A stretch of DNA of 34,139 nucleotides, taken from the NCBI GenBank assembly GCA_022768805.1, contig JALELB010000021.1, forward strand, positions 1-34,139, read 5' to 3'. The translations under genes and the position numbers were made by a program. The notes beneath the pieces were generated by a model. It was not told the DNA's origin. It searched no databases and saw nothing but the letters and a program-made list of their open reading frames with translations. Source of the DNA: Ruminococcus sp. (GTDB lineage Bacteria > Bacillota > Clostridia > Oscillospirales > Ruminococcaceae). This document shows, piece by piece, positions 1 through 7,994 of the stretch (position 1 is the stretch's first letter; each line of letters opens with the position of its first letter).

Positions 1-3
1 CGG

Positions 4-585
4 TTATTCGCCTAAATGATAGGTTGTGCTGAACGCCTTGCGCTGTTCATCGAAGGCGGTATCAAGCGTTTTGTCCATGATGCACTTGCTGTCCTTGGCG
101 GTGATGCTCAGCCCGCCCAGCTGGATGGAATCATCCTCGCATACCTGGGCGCCGGAGCTGCCCTTCAGCAGATCCGCATACTGCATATCTGCCGGAGCAA
201 GATAGATGATGCTGTCTGCACTCAGCTTCACATCCCGGAGCTGTTTCTGCAGATAGGCAGGGTAATCCTCGCTCTGACGGAACTGTACCAGCCGCTTTCT
301 GATATTGTCGAAGATCTTTTCCACAAGTGCTTCCCGGTGGGAAAGCAGGGAGCGGTGATGCTCCTGTTCAGCCTGTGCGATCATACGCTTATACTGGGCT
401 TCTGTATCCTTGACAGCCTTCTGGATCCGGTCATAGGAAGCCTTCAGCGCATCATCCTTTGCGGAGGACTTGATGGCTTCTCCCTCTTTTTCCGCTTCCC
501 GGAGCATGCCAGAGATCTGTACATCCACCTCACCGTTTACAGAATTGACAAAGCGGTCGAGCTTTTCCTGTTGAAATTGTTCCAT
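4..585 (-). CDS. atpE: V-type ATPase subunit E (peripheral stalk)
   Basis: 193-residue peripheral-stalk subunit that pairs with the H/G-type subunit to hold the catalytic A/B head against the membrane sector. The N-terminal half (about 1-105) is a long charged helix rich in Glu, Lys, Gln and Ala, as expected for the coiled-coil stalk. The C-terminal part (about 110-190) is the globular domain that contacts the A/B head. The ATG follows an AAAGGACGG ribosome site. It is the last gene of the operon inside the window; the A, B and D genes should lie beyond the left edge. Length and domain pattern fit the family. The assignment rests on this pattern plus the neighbouring V-ATPase genes. Confidence 0.9.
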   Translation of the reverse strand: MEQFQQEKLDRFVNSVNGEVDVQISGMLREAEKEGEAIKSSAKDDALKASYDRIQKAVKDTEAQYKRMIAQAEQEHHRSLLSHREALVEKIFDNIRKRLVQFRQSEDYPAYLQKQLRDVKLSADSIIYLAPADMQYADLLKGSSGAQVCEDDSIQLGGLSITAKDSKCIMDKTLDTAFDEQRKAFSTTYHLGE

Positions 586-621
586 TTGTATCCCGTCCTT
601 TCGGTGAACACAGTCGTTGCC

Positions 622-930
622 TTAGATCGTAACGCCGATGGCGTCGGACACATATCGAGAGATCGTCTGGGTGATCTGGGATGTGCCGTGCCGGTCGGGG
701 ATCTCTACGATCAGCGGGGTTTTCCGGTTGAGCTTGATGTCATACACCAGGGAATCGCACAGCCGCACCAGCTTTTCCGTCATCAGGATTACGCCGATGT
801 TCCGGTTTGCCAGCGCACTGCGCAGGGCATTGCGAACCTCTTCCTCCTCGTGTACCACGACGCCGTCGATGCCGGCAAGGCGCATCCCCATACGGGTGTC
901 GATATTGTCACTGATTACATAAAACTGCAT
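622..930 (-). CDS. atpF: V-type ATPase subunit F (central stalk)
   Basis: 102-residue central-shaft subunit that binds subunit D and links ATP turnover to rotation. The N-terminal strand MQFYVISD, the G-D-G-V-V segment, the central G-V-I-L-M-T-E motif and the C-terminal I-x-x-x-I-S-x-x-V helix follow the compact CheY-like fold of the family, at the usual length. An AAAGGAGG site exists about 28 nt upstream of the ATG, farther than normal, but no other in-frame start lies closer. It sits between K and E in the operon. Confidence 0.88.
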   Translation of the reverse strand: MQFYVISDNIDTRMGMRLAGIDGVVVHEEEEVRNALRSALANRNIGVILMTEKLVRLCDSLVYDIKLNRKTPLIVEIPDRHGTSQITQTISRYVSDAIGVTI

Positions 931-978
931 ACTACTGCGGCAGCCCGGTTGCGGCCGCCTCCTTTCTGAATCCGGGAA

Positions 979-1416
979 TCAAAGAGAGTTCAGGATGATG
1001 AAGGAGATCAGGAAGCCGTACAGTGCAACACCTTCGCCCAGTGCAACAAAGATCAGGGACTTGGAGAAGGACTTGGGCTCTTCTGCAACGGCACCGATTG
1101 CGGCAGGAGCTGCGCTGCCCACTGCAATACCACAGCCGATGGAGCCGAGACCGGTGGCCAGCGCTGCGGCGATGTAACCCAGGCCGGCGTTGCTGTTCAC
1201 TGCGGTTTCAGCAGCTTCTACGGCATCAGCACTGATGAAGCCGCCGATCGGCAGAATAATGGCAAGTGCCAGTACAGCGAAAAATCCGCAGAGATTGAAG
1301 AGAAATGCACGCTTTGCCACCTTGCCGCCCTTGCGGTTCCGGATGATGGCAATGACCGGAATGGTCAGCAGAATTACAGCCAGCAGGGGAAGAAGCAGAA
1401 GTTCAACGATGTTCAT
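979..1416 (-). CDS. ntpK: V-type ATPase subunit K (membrane rotor ring, proteolipid)
   Basis: 145-residue proteolipid that forms the ion-carrying rotor ring. The start at 1416 is set by a GGAGG site about 8 nt upstream; a longer reading to 1614 would run antisense-like through the end of the subunit I gene. Four hydrophobic segments are visible: about 3-25, 38-60, 78-108 and 118-143. The third and fourth form the classic hairpin, with a Gly/Ala-rich helix (GLGYIAAALATGLG) followed by a helix carrying the ion-binding Glu (E128 in GEGVALYG). The first pair lacks both the Gly-rich pattern and a membrane Glu, so only one hairpin per subunit can carry an ion. H+ versus Na+ cannot be decided by eye. 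Confidence 0.9.
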   Translation of the reverse strand: MNIVELLLLPLLAVILLTIPVIAIIRNRKGGKVAKRAFLFNLCGFFAVLALAIILPIGGFISADAVEAAETAVNSNAGLGYIAAALATGLGSIGCGIAVGSAAPAAIGAVAEEPKSFSKSLIFVALGEGVALYGFLISFIILNSL

Positions 1417-1435
1417 AATGATAACCTCCAAATAA

Positions 1436-3382
1436 TTATTCCACAACGGGATCGTAGTTGATGGATACAGGCGTGAACGCCTTGCCGTCGCTCTCGGTAT
1501 AGAACCGGGAGAAGATTTCGTAAAATTCCAGACGCAGAACCTGGATAGCTGCCAGAACGCCCTCCATGCCGATGACAAACAGGTTGCCCAGCACGATGAT
1601 GACCGGGGATGCACCGGCAGAAGCGGTCTCGGAAAGCATCATAACCACGGACATCATGCCGGCGTGGGAGAAGACAAAGCCGCCGATTCTGACGAAGGAA
1701 AGGGTGTTGGTGGCATAGCTCAGCAGGAATTCAAATACCTCGAAGAAATTGGAGGCGATAAAGTCCCCCACGCTTTCTGCGTGGTATTTTTTGTGCTGCA
1801 TCATACAGCCCAGAGGCTCCCGGAAGAACATGACCACAATGGGCAGCACCAGGAACAGGAGAATGTACCAGGGCTTAATCAGATTGATGTCCAGGAACAT
1901 GGTTCCCACCAGCATAAACAGGATTGCGCCGAAGAAGATCAGGCCGAATAGTCCGTTATTCCCGAACAGGGCTTCCGTGTAGTCCTTTTTCCGCAGATTC
2001 AGCACCGTGTTGATGACAATGGAAATCAGAATCAAAACCACGCCGATGCCGATGGCGGAGAACAGGATCAGGTTGATGTTTTCCATAACCTCGATGGGCT
2101 TATGGGCAAGTCCGATGGCGTGATAGAGAGGATCCAGCGCATGCTCAAAGCCGAAAACGGAACCAAAGATCAGTCCGAAAAAGGCACTGGACAAACCGAT
2201 GCGGGCAAGAATGGCGCCCAGCTGGTTCTTGGTCTTTTTGTAGAACAGGAACCCGAACAGGGAAACCACCAGGCCGTGTCCCAGGTCCCCGAACATGATG
2301 CCGAACAGAATGGTGTAGGTGATGGCAACCAGCCCGGTGGGATTAAAGCCGTTGTATCTGGGCAGTCCATACATTTCCACAAACATGGAAAAGGGACGGG
2401 TGAAGAAATTGTTCTTGAGCTTGACCGGGGTTTCAATGTTGGTCGCAGTTTCCGGCGGCTTGCATACAATGGATACATCCGGAATATCCGCAAACAGTTT
2501 CTTAAAGCGTTCCGTTTCCTTGGAGGGAATAAAGCCCACCAGATAGAATTTATCCCGGTAAATGGAAGCGTAGCTGCGCAGCTTGAATTTCTCATAGAGA
2601 AACTTGACCTTGCAGAATACAGCGTTGATCTTTTCGGATTCCCGCTCCAGAAGCTCCTGCTGTGCCTTGTGGGCTTCATACAGCTCAGACTGGGCAATTT
2701 CCAGGTCTGCCTGCAGATCGCTGGTTGCCTGCTCCGGAGTACCGGTTACAAAATCTGGCATCCATATTCGTTCAAAGAACAAAGAGCGCATGATCTCATC
2801 GGTTTCTGCAATACTGTCCTTGGGGGCAAAATAGAAGCCCCAGCGGTACTCCCCATCGTCATCATAGGGAAGGAACAGGAAGGTCTTTTCCTGGTAATAG
2901 CTGAGCTTCAGGTAGCTGTCGGAGGGCAGCTTGCCAAAACGGATGGCGATGTGTGAGCACTGGAACAGCTTCTGCAGATCCACATTCATCCCCTGCAGAT
3001 GTTCCAGCTGCTTCAGGGCCTGGGTCCGTCCTGAGATATAATCCGTATATTGGGCAATCTGAGCGGAGAATGCGGAAAACCGCATATGCATATCCTCGAT
3101 ATACGCCTTCATTTCCTGATCCGTCATGCCTGCTACAGAAGCAGTATCTGCTTCATGCAGCTTATAGCCGTTCAGATCCATGGAAATGATTTGCTTGAGC
3201 AGATCCTTGTATGGATTCTGTTCGTGCAGATTGACAAACCCGGCGGCACCGGATTCCTCTGCAATCTGGCTGGACTGTTCTATGTGGAACACACCGCTGC
3301 GGATACAATGTATCAGCGTATCATCCAGATACCTGATTAGTCCCACAATGTTGACCAGCTCCATTTTTTCAATAGACGACAT
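1436..3382 (-). CDS. ntpI: V-type ATPase subunit I (membrane stator, a-subunit family)
   Basis: 648-residue stator subunit that forms the two ion half-channels against the K ring. Residues 1 to about 340 are the soluble hairpin arm with coiled coil (for example around 235-265, rich in Glu, Gln and Ala). The C-terminal half carries seven or eight membrane helices, beginning near the motif MFGDLGHG. The essential channel arginine is visible in the late helix SFVRIGGFVFSHAGM, equivalent to the R-x-x-A/G-L-x-x-A-H region of the family. Start ATG has an AAAGGGG site. There are 27 nt between the C gene stop and this start and 19 nt before K, as expected of one operon. Confidence 0.93.
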   Translation of the reverse strand: MSSIEKMELVNIVGLIRYLDDTLIHCIRSGVFHIEQSSQIAEESGAAGFVNLHEQNPYKDLLKQIISMDLNGYKLHEADTASVAGMTDQEMKAYIEDMHMRFSAFSAQIAQYTDYISGRTQALKQLEHLQGMNVDLQKLFQCSHIAIRFGKLPSDSYLKLSYYQEKTFLFLPYDDDGEYRWGFYFAPKDSIAETDEIMRSLFFERIWMPDFVTGTPEQATSDLQADLEIAQSELYEAHKAQQELLERESEKINAVFCKVKFLYEKFKLRSYASIYRDKFYLVGFIPSKETERFKKLFADIPDVSIVCKPPETATNIETPVKLKNNFFTRPFSMFVEMYGLPRYNGFNPTGLVAITYTILFGIMFGDLGHGLVVSLFGFLFYKKTKNQLGAILARIGLSSAFFGLIFGSVFGFEHALDPLYHAIGLAHKPIEVMENINLILFSAIGIGVVLILISIVINTVLNLRKKDYTEALFGNNGLFGLIFFGAILFMLVGTMFLDINLIKPWYILLFLVLPIVVMFFREPLGCMMQHKKYHAESVGDFIASNFFEVFEFLLSYATNTLSFVRIGGFVFSHAGMMSVVMMLSETASAGASPVIIVLGNLFVIGMEGVLAAIQVLRLEFYEIFSRFYTESDGKAFTPVSINYDPVVE

Positions 3383-3409
3383 TGGTACACCCCTTTCTGT
3401 TCGTCATCC

Positions 3410-4471
3410 TTACTGTATCACAAGCAGGTTTTCAATATAGCTGACATCCTTCTGATAGCGGATGCCTTCAATGATGGTGATAATATTTGTCACTTCGATT
3501 TCCAGCAGATACATCATGGAGTACAGGCTGACGGAAACGTCCTCCGCAAGAACCAGGGAGCGCCGTGCCAGATTGCACCGGAGCTTGGTGAGCTCATGCT
3601 CAAAATGTACGCTGTCCGTGCATTTGTCCAGCTCGCTGATCTGCTTGCCGTAAATGGTATCGCCCAGCACCCGGAGAAACTCCTCCGTATTCGCTGCTGC
3701 ATAAAGCTCCTGCAGCTTGCTCTTGGGCAATCGCCCGGAGAAGGGCAGCATAGCCTCATTCAGTTCGTCCGCAGTGGCGTGAAAGTCACATTTCATGCGG
3801 TAAGCGTTGATGATGTTGATGAGATCCGTCTGCATTTCGATCTGCTGGGTCAGCGCCTTGCGTGCCGTTCCCTTGAATTCCTTGGTTGCCAGATTCAGCA
3901 GCCAGCGCATATAGTAGGTACGAAGCTGCAGTTCGCATTTGCTGTAATCTGCAAGGCCGTCCTGTCGGACCGGAATATCCTTGAGTACCTGGTAATAAGG
4001 CGTGCCCCGGATCACCGAAAGAATCTCAGCGAAGCTTGTGGCCTTCCCCAGATCCAGCACCGGAAATGAAGCATAGGTTACCAGATAAGCAGGCATGGAG
4101 GAAATAAAGGACTGCATCGAGCCGGCATTCATGCACATGATGCCGTGCAGCAGGGATTTGATCTCGTATTCTACAATGCGGAACCGGTAAAATGGCTGCC
4201 GGTCCAGCTGCTGGAATTTGCAGAATTCCAGATACCGGTCAAACAAATTCCGCCGGAGAATCATTTCCAGATAGCCCCGGTGAACGGTAGAGGCGTCAAT
4301 ATTCGCCAGAGCCTTGCTGTACATGGTGCTTCCCTTGAGATACTCCGTGGCTTCCACTACGGACTTCTTGGAGAGAAGCTCTTCGTAATCCGCCCGGCTC
4401 AGCCGCTTGCCGTACTGTGTCCTGATTTTGGTGATTGTCGCATAATGCGCATTTTTATCAAGCGCAGACAA
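3410..4471 (-). CDS. atpC: V-type ATPase subunit C (AC39/d family)
   Basis: 353-residue funnel-shaped socket protein that couples the central shaft to the membrane rotor ring. The N-terminal stretch (A-H-Y-A-T-I-T-K-I-R) and the repeated three-helix pattern with Y-L-K-G and E-Y-E-I-K-S motifs match the V-ATPase subunit C / AC39 family, as does the length. The start appears to be TTG, two bases after the stop of the upstream stalk gene, with a GTAGGTGAA ribosome site overlapping that stop; the nearby ATG is out of frame. The tight junction suggests translational coupling. Confidence 0.9.
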   Translation of the reverse strand: MSALDKNAHYATITKIRTQYGKRLSRADYEELLSKKSVVEATEYLKGSTMYSKALANIDASTVHRGYLEMILRRNLFDRYLEFCKFQQLDRQPFYRFRIVEYEIKSLLHGIMCMNAGSMQSFISSMPAYLVTYASFPVLDLGKATSFAEILSVIRGTPYYQVLKDIPVRQDGLADYSKCELQLRTYYMRWLLNLATKEFKGTARKALTQQIEMQTDLINIINAYRMKCDFHATADELNEAMLPFSGRLPKSKLQELYAAANTEEFLRVLGDTIYGKQISELDKCTDSVHFEHELTKLRCNLARRSLVLAEDVSVSLYSMMYLLEIEVTNIITIIEGIRYQKDVSYIENLLVIQ

Positions 4472-4473
4472 GG

Positions 4474-4785
4474 CTATTCACCTACAATTCTATTGAAAAT
4501 CTCAGTTTCAATCTGTTCGTGCTTTTCTTCAAAGCTCCGGTTCAGTGCCGTAACGGAGGCATCAAACTTTTCACTCAGCTCCTGGCTGATGCGCCGGTAT
4601 TCTCCTTCGTGATACAATTCCACCTGTGCGATCCGGTTGTCGGCCTTTTTCTCCAGCTCTTCCTGCTGCTGGCGGGCATCCGCCCGGGCATCCTCCAGGA
4701 TCTGCTGCTGCTGCTGCTTGGATCTGGCCAGCTTTTCGTTTGCCGCACGGTCAATTTCAATGATTTTCGTCACAATGTTTTCCAT
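4474..4785 (-). CDS. V-type ATPase peripheral-stalk subunit, H/G type
   Basis: 103-residue, almost wholly helical and highly charged protein: residues 10-75 are rich in Ala, Arg, Glu, Gln and Lys, with a Q-Q-Q-Q-Q run. It lacks membrane segments and globular motifs. This fits the archaeal-type H (or E. hirae NtpF, eukaryotic G) subunit that forms a right-handed coiled coil with subunit E. It is the promoter-proximal gene of the operon, preceded by an ACGGAGGAA ribosome site. Composition and operon position support the call; such coiled coils have little sequence conservation, so the name depends on context. Confidence 0.8.
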   Translation of the reverse strand: MENIVTKIIEIDRAANEKLARSKQQQQQILEDARADARQQQEELEKKADNRIAQVELYHEGEYRRISQELSEKFDASVTALNRSFEEKHEQIETEIFNRIVGE

Positions 4786-4802
4786 ACTGATTCCTCCGTT
4801 TA

Positions 4803-4855
4803 CTGTCTGAGCATGCAGCCTTGCATATCCCTATGCATTGCTTTCTGCATGACAG
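4803..4855 (-). promoter_or_regulatory. Stem-loop in the V-ATPase mRNA leader
   Basis: Nested inverted repeats lie between the promoter and the first V-ATPase gene. An outer pair CATGCAG (4812-4818) / CTGCATG (4845-4851) encloses an inner pair TGCATA (4822-4827) / TATGCA (4832-4837). They would fold in the 5' leader just ahead of the ribosome site. No U-run follows, so it is not a terminator. Role unknown. Confidence 0.45.
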
Positions 4856-4880
4856 AGAGGTTGATCTTTCCCAACTTATT

Positions 4881-4908
4881 ATTATATACCTTTCACAGAA
4901 AAAGTCAA
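4881..4908 (-). promoter_or_regulatory. Sigma-A promoter of the V-ATPase operon
   Basis: On the minus strand: -35 TTGACT (4903-4908), a 16-bp spacer and -10 TATAAT (4881-4886). This gives a leader of roughly 90 nt before the ATG at 4785. Confidence 0.75.
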
Positions 4909-5016
4909 TCGTTTTCTACAAAATCACCAAAGTGCACACAGTTTTACGCCAAATCTATGGATTTCTCGTACAAAGTGGCGCAGATAAAACCGGGCTTTTG
5001 TGCTGGCGTTGAATCG

Positions 5017-5045
5017 TTGACAGATCCTTGCGGCTATGATAAAAT
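5017..5045 (+). promoter_or_regulatory. Sigma-A promoter of the DUF4317 gene
   Basis: Perfect -35 TTGACA (5017-5022), 17-bp spacer and -10 TAAAAT (5040-5045). Transcription would begin near 5052, leaving a short leader that contains just the ribosome site AAGGGAGG before the ATG at 5072. Confidence 0.75.
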
Positions 5046-5071
5046 ACAAGCATGAAGGGAGGCATATTACA

Positions 5072-6223
5072 ATGAATAAAAAAGAAGTGGGAGAAATCCG
5101 CAAGAATTTTACCGATGCCAGCGGTTTTATGGTAATGCACCGGATGCTGACTGCATACATAGATCCGGAAAAAAATGTGCGCTGCCGCCAGGTTCAGTCC
5201 TGTATCACCATGCCGGAGGACAGCCGGGCCGTGTGGAAGGATACGCTGCGCCGGGTACTCAGTCCCAGTGTGGGCAAGGCGCTGACGGAGTATGCATTTC
5301 CCAATGAGCAGTACGCAAAGGGTGGCACCCAGGATATGCTGTATCAGCTTTTGCAGACGAAGCTGGAGGATGAGGAACCCATTGATGCGTTCCTGACCCA
5401 TGTATCCGAAAAAATTCAGTACGCTTCCGGATTCGCTTTTACCTGCGCCTACTGTACCTATACCATCCGCAGCAAGGACAAAAACGATGAATACAACGAA
5501 ACTGCTGACGAGGAATACAGCTTCCTGCTGGCAGCCTTCTGCCCGGCGAACACGGGGGATGATGGCTTTGTATACAGCGAATTTGACAATGCGCTGGTGA
5601 AGAAGGAAAATAACGAGCTGATTGTCAGCAAGGCGCCTTCTGATGGCTTTCTGTATCCGGTGTTCAGCGACCGTGCGCCGGACATCAATCATGTCATGTA
5701 CTACTCCCAGAAGCCAAATAAGCCCAATCTGTCCATTGTGGACGATGTGCTGGGCTGCCGGTTTCTGATGTCTCCCAAGGAAGAAAAAGCGGAGTTCCAG
5801 ACCATTCTGAGGACGGTTGCCGGAGATGACCTGAATTACATGATGATTACCAGCGTGAATGAGCGGCTGGCGGAGGTGGCTGCAGATCATAAAACGGAAA
5901 CAGAGGTTCCCACCCTGGACAGCAGCAAGCTGAAGGATCTGCTGTATGATGTGGGTGTCAGCCGTGAAAAGCTGGAGGTTGTGGAAACTGTCTATCAGAA
6001 AACTGTGGGTGATGCGCCCCTGACCGTATCCAATCTGATCGAATCCAGAACCGTTGTTTCCACCCCGGAGATTACGGTACATATCAAGCCGGGTGCAACG
6101 GATAAGGTGCGCACCAGCGTGGTTGGCGGGCGGCACTGCCTGCTGATTGACTTGGATGATCCCTGCGTGGAGATCAATGGACTTACGGCAAAGCTGTATC
6201 AGGCTTCTGCCTCAGATACTTGA
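5072..6223 (+). CDS. DUF4317 family protein
   Basis: 383 residues. The N-terminus (MNKKEVGEIRKNF), the early Y-I-D-P-E-K-N-V segment and the central Y-C-x-Y motif resemble the DUF4317 family, found widely in gut Clostridia and of unknown function. It is predicted soluble, with no signal peptide or membrane helix. I set the start at 5072, where AAGGGAGG lies 9 nt upstream; an in-frame ATG at 5036 overlaps the -10 box and cannot be used. It is monocistronic and divergent from the V-ATPase operon. The family call is from recognition of the N-terminal pattern; no function is inferred. Confidence 0.78.
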   Translation: MNKKEVGEIRKNFTDASGFMVMHRMLTAYIDPEKNVRCRQVQSCITMPEDSRAVWKDTLRRVLSPSVGKALTEYAFPNEQYAKGGTQDMLYQLLQTKLEDEEPIDAFLTHVSEKIQYASGFAFTCAYCTYTIRSKDKNDEYNETADEEYSFLLAAFCPANTGDDGFVYSEFDNALVKKENNELIVSKAPSDGFLYPVFSDRAPDINHVMYYSQKPNKPNLSIVDDVLGCRFLMSPKEEKAEFQTILRTVAGDDLNYMMITSVNERLAEVAADHKTETEVPTLDSSKLKDLLYDVGVSREKLEVVETVYQKTVGDAPLTVSNLIESRTVVSTPEITVHIKPGATDKVRTSVVGGRHCLLIDLDDPCVEINGLTAKLYQASASDT

Positions 6224-6260
6224 TTTTTATAATCATAATCAAAAATATTGATTTACTGTC

Positions 6261-6289
6261 TTGACAAAACGGGTTTAATCGTGTATAAT
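6261..6289 (+). promoter_or_regulatory. Consensus sigma-A promoter of the small Cys-rich/structured transcript
   Basis: Perfect TTGACA (6261-6266), 17-bp spacer and perfect TATAAT (6284-6289). This is one of the two strongest promoters in the window by consensus match; the other drives the tRNA. It predicts a start near 6296. Confidence 0.85.
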
Positions 6290-6332
6290 ATTATAAAATT
6301 AAATCATCGAACAGAAAAGACGGTAAGGAAAT

Positions 6333-6533
6333 ATGAGCGGCATATGGAAAGAGAAAACCCAACATAATGAAGTTGCACCAGCAGTTGACTCCAGCCTGCT
6401 TCAGCATAAGCGGCCGGAAACAGCATGCAGGCATTACATGTCCGGGCGGTGTTATTCTCCCTTTGCCGATTCCCGGGCATGCCGCTGCCGGGGTGCAAAG
6501 GGCTGTGAGAATTTTGAATGGCGCCGGGGATGA
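6333..6533 (+). CDS. Small Cys-rich protein (hypothetical; may instead be a structured RNA)
   Basis: 66-residue ORF behind a consensus promoter and a GGTAAGGAAAT ribosome-site-like stretch. The N-terminal half is polar. The C-terminal half holds five Cys and one His (C-R-H-Y, then G-R-C-Y, C-R-C-R-G and G-C-E-N-F-E), a spacing that could bind zinc. No signal peptide or membrane segment. I do not recognise the family. The same bases also form strong hairpins and the stop codon lies in a tetraloop, so the transcript may act as RNA with the ORF incidental. A terminator follows 11 nt after the stop, making a self-contained unit. Confidence 0.5.
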   Translation: MSGIWKEKTQHNEVAPAVDSSLLQHKRPETACRHYMSGRCYSPFADSRACRCRGAKGCENFEWRRG

Positions 6534-6544
6534 CTCCGGCTTCC

Positions 6545-6585
6545 CCGTGGCTGTATGGCTTTTCCCATAGGGCTGCGGTTTTTTT
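6545..6585 (+). terminator. Intrinsic terminator of the small transcript
   Basis: Arms 6545-6558 and 6565-6578 form a 14-position stem with one mismatch and three G-U pairs, followed by seven T (6579-6585). Confidence 0.85.
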
Positions 6586-6646
6586 GTGACAGAAAACTGA
6601 AATTTTCTTTTTTTCTGATTCCCCACTAGCTATTTTCAAAGAATCA

Positions 6647-6655
6647 TGATATAAT
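6647..6655 (+). promoter_or_regulatory. Extended -10 promoter of yfmF-yfmH-lgt-folD
   Basis: TGA directly followed by TATAAT (6650-6655) makes an extended -10 element; there is no good -35. Downstream, a small hairpin ACAGGG/CCCTGT with a GAA loop (6672-6686) precedes the ribosome site AAAAGGAGG. Confidence 0.55.
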
Positions 6656-6705
6656 AAATTTATATGTTCATACAGGGGAACCCTGTGAGAAAAAGGAGGA
6701 CTAGC

Positions 6706-7992
6706 ATGCCTGTTTCTTATCTCAGAGAATCCTTGGCAGATGGAATTGCATATACATCCATTGTTGATGAAAAATTCAAGACCAATCTGGTTCGGATTCG
6801 CCTGATTACACCCTTGCGGATGGAAACGGTGTCCGATCATGCGGTTGCGCTGGGTGTGATCGGTGTATCCAACCGGGAATACCCGGATCTTTCCGCACTG
6901 ACCGCCCGGCTCAATGAGCTGTACGGTGCAAACATCGGCGTCGACATCTCCAAGCGGGGAGATCTGCAGATTCTGTCTATTTCCGTCAGCGCTATTGACA
7001 ACCGATTCGCCCTGGAGGGGGAGGATATTACCGGAGAAGCAGTCCGGATTCTTCTTTCCTGTGTGTTTGATCCGAACCTGGAGGGGGATGCCTTCGGAGA
7101 GAATGTGTTCCGCTCCCGCAAGAAGGAACTGCTGGATGCAGTGGAGGCGGAGATCAACAACAAGCGGGGATATGCACTGCTGCAGGCCCAGAAAACCATT
7201 TTTTCCGGAGAGCCGGCGGCATATTCCTCCTACGGCACCCGGGAAACGGCGGAGGCGGTTACCGCAAAAAGTGCCTATGCAGCCTACAGAAAGCTGCTGG
7301 AAACCGCAATGATCGAGATCTACACGGTCAGCGCAGCACCCATGCCCCGGGTGAAGGAGCAGATCCGGACAGCCTTTTCGGCTATCCACCGGCATCCGGA
7401 GCAGATTTCCTGTACTGCAGCCAGCCCGTTGAAGCCGGAGCCGAGAACGGTGATTGATCCCATGGATGTGGGTCAGTCCAAGCTGGTTATGGCCTTCAAA
7501 ACCGATGGGGAGGATCTGCATCTCATTCGGCTGCTCAACGCCATGTTCGGCGGCACGGTTTCCTCCAAGCTGTTTATGAACGTGCGGGAGAGGCTGAGCC
7601 TTTGCTACTACTGCGCCAGCACGTATGTGGACAGCAAACGCACCATGCTGGTGGATTCCGGCGTGGAGCTTGCCAACTACGAAACAGCCCGGGATGAGAT
7701 TCTGCATCAGCTGGATGCGCTGCGTAGCGGTGATTTTACCGACGAGGAAATGGACAGCGCCCTGCTGAGCCTGGTCAACTCCATCCGGGGCACAGGGGAT
7801 ACCCCCTCGGGCTGGATCGGCTGGTCCTTCTATCTCTACTGCAACGGACTGGATCGGACGCCCCAGCAGGAGGCGGACTATTACCGCAGTATGTTTGACG
7901 ACCGGCAGAAGCTGCGGCAGCGGCTGATGGATGCGGCAAAATCACTGAAGCTGGATACAATTTATCTGATGCAGCAGCGGGAGGGGGTATAA
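6706..7992 (+). CDS. yfmF: M16-family peptidase-like protein YfmF (non-catalytic partner)
   Basis: 428 residues of the insulinase/M16 fold, matching the YfmF type found in pair with YfmH in Firmicutes. In the first M16 lobe (about 30-200) the position of the zinc motif is occupied by a V-A-L-G-V-I-G-V-S stretch; no HxxEH is present, so it should be catalytically inactive and likely forms a heterodimer with YfmH. The R/Y loop expected in the second lobe is seen around L-S-L-C-Y-Y. Start at 6706 has AAAAGGAGG 7 nt upstream; a possible upstream ATG at 6664 lacks a site. Two bases separate it from yfmH. In Bacillus these genes are linked to EF-P modification, by literature rather than by anything seen here. 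Confidence 0.87.
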   Translation: MPVSYLRESLADGIAYTSIVDEKFKTNLVRIRLITPLRMETVSDHAVALGVIGVSNREYPDLSALTARLNELYGANIGVDISKRGDLQILSISVSAIDNRFALEGEDITGEAVRILLSCVFDPNLEGDAFGENVFRSRKKELLDAVEAEINNKRGYALLQAQKTIFSGEPAAYSSYGTRETAEAVTAKSAYAAYRKLLETAMIEIYTVSAAPMPRVKEQIRTAFSAIHRHPEQISCTAASPLKPEPRTVIDPMDVGQSKLVMAFKTDGEDLHLIRLLNAMFGGTVSSKLFMNVRERLSLCYYCASTYVDSKRTMLVDSGVELANYETARDEILHQLDALRSGDFTDEEMDSALLSLVNSIRGTGDTPSGWIGWSFYLYCNGLDRTPQQEADYYRSMFDDRQKLRQRLMDAAKSLKLDTIYLMQQREGV

Positions 7993-7994
7993 GC

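Larger units (their letters stand above)
6296..6585 (+). ncRNA. Candidate structured transcript (sRNA or structured small mRNA)
   Basis: The interval from the predicted start to the terminator is about 290 nt and rich in self-complementarity. GCCTGC (6394-6399) pairs with GCAGGC (6427-6432). ATTCTCCCTTTGC (6454-6466) pairs with GCAAAGG (6495-6501) and GAGAAT (6507-6512), enclosing CCCGG (6472-6476) / CCGGG (6488-6492). GCCGGGG (6523-6529) / CTCCGGC (6534-6540) closes an ATGA tetraloop. The terminator hairpin follows. It does not show the signatures I know for tmRNA, RNase P RNA or SRP RNA. It overlaps the small ORF, so only one of the two readings may be functional. Confidence 0.45.

Noticed and set aside
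4955-6136. 393-residue minus-strand ORF over DUF4317
   Set aside because: Shadow of a conserved plus-strand gene with its own consensus promoter.
6367-6570. Alternative 67-residue ORF in the small transcript
   Set aside because: No ribosome site and it runs into the terminator stem; the ORF at 6333 is better placed.
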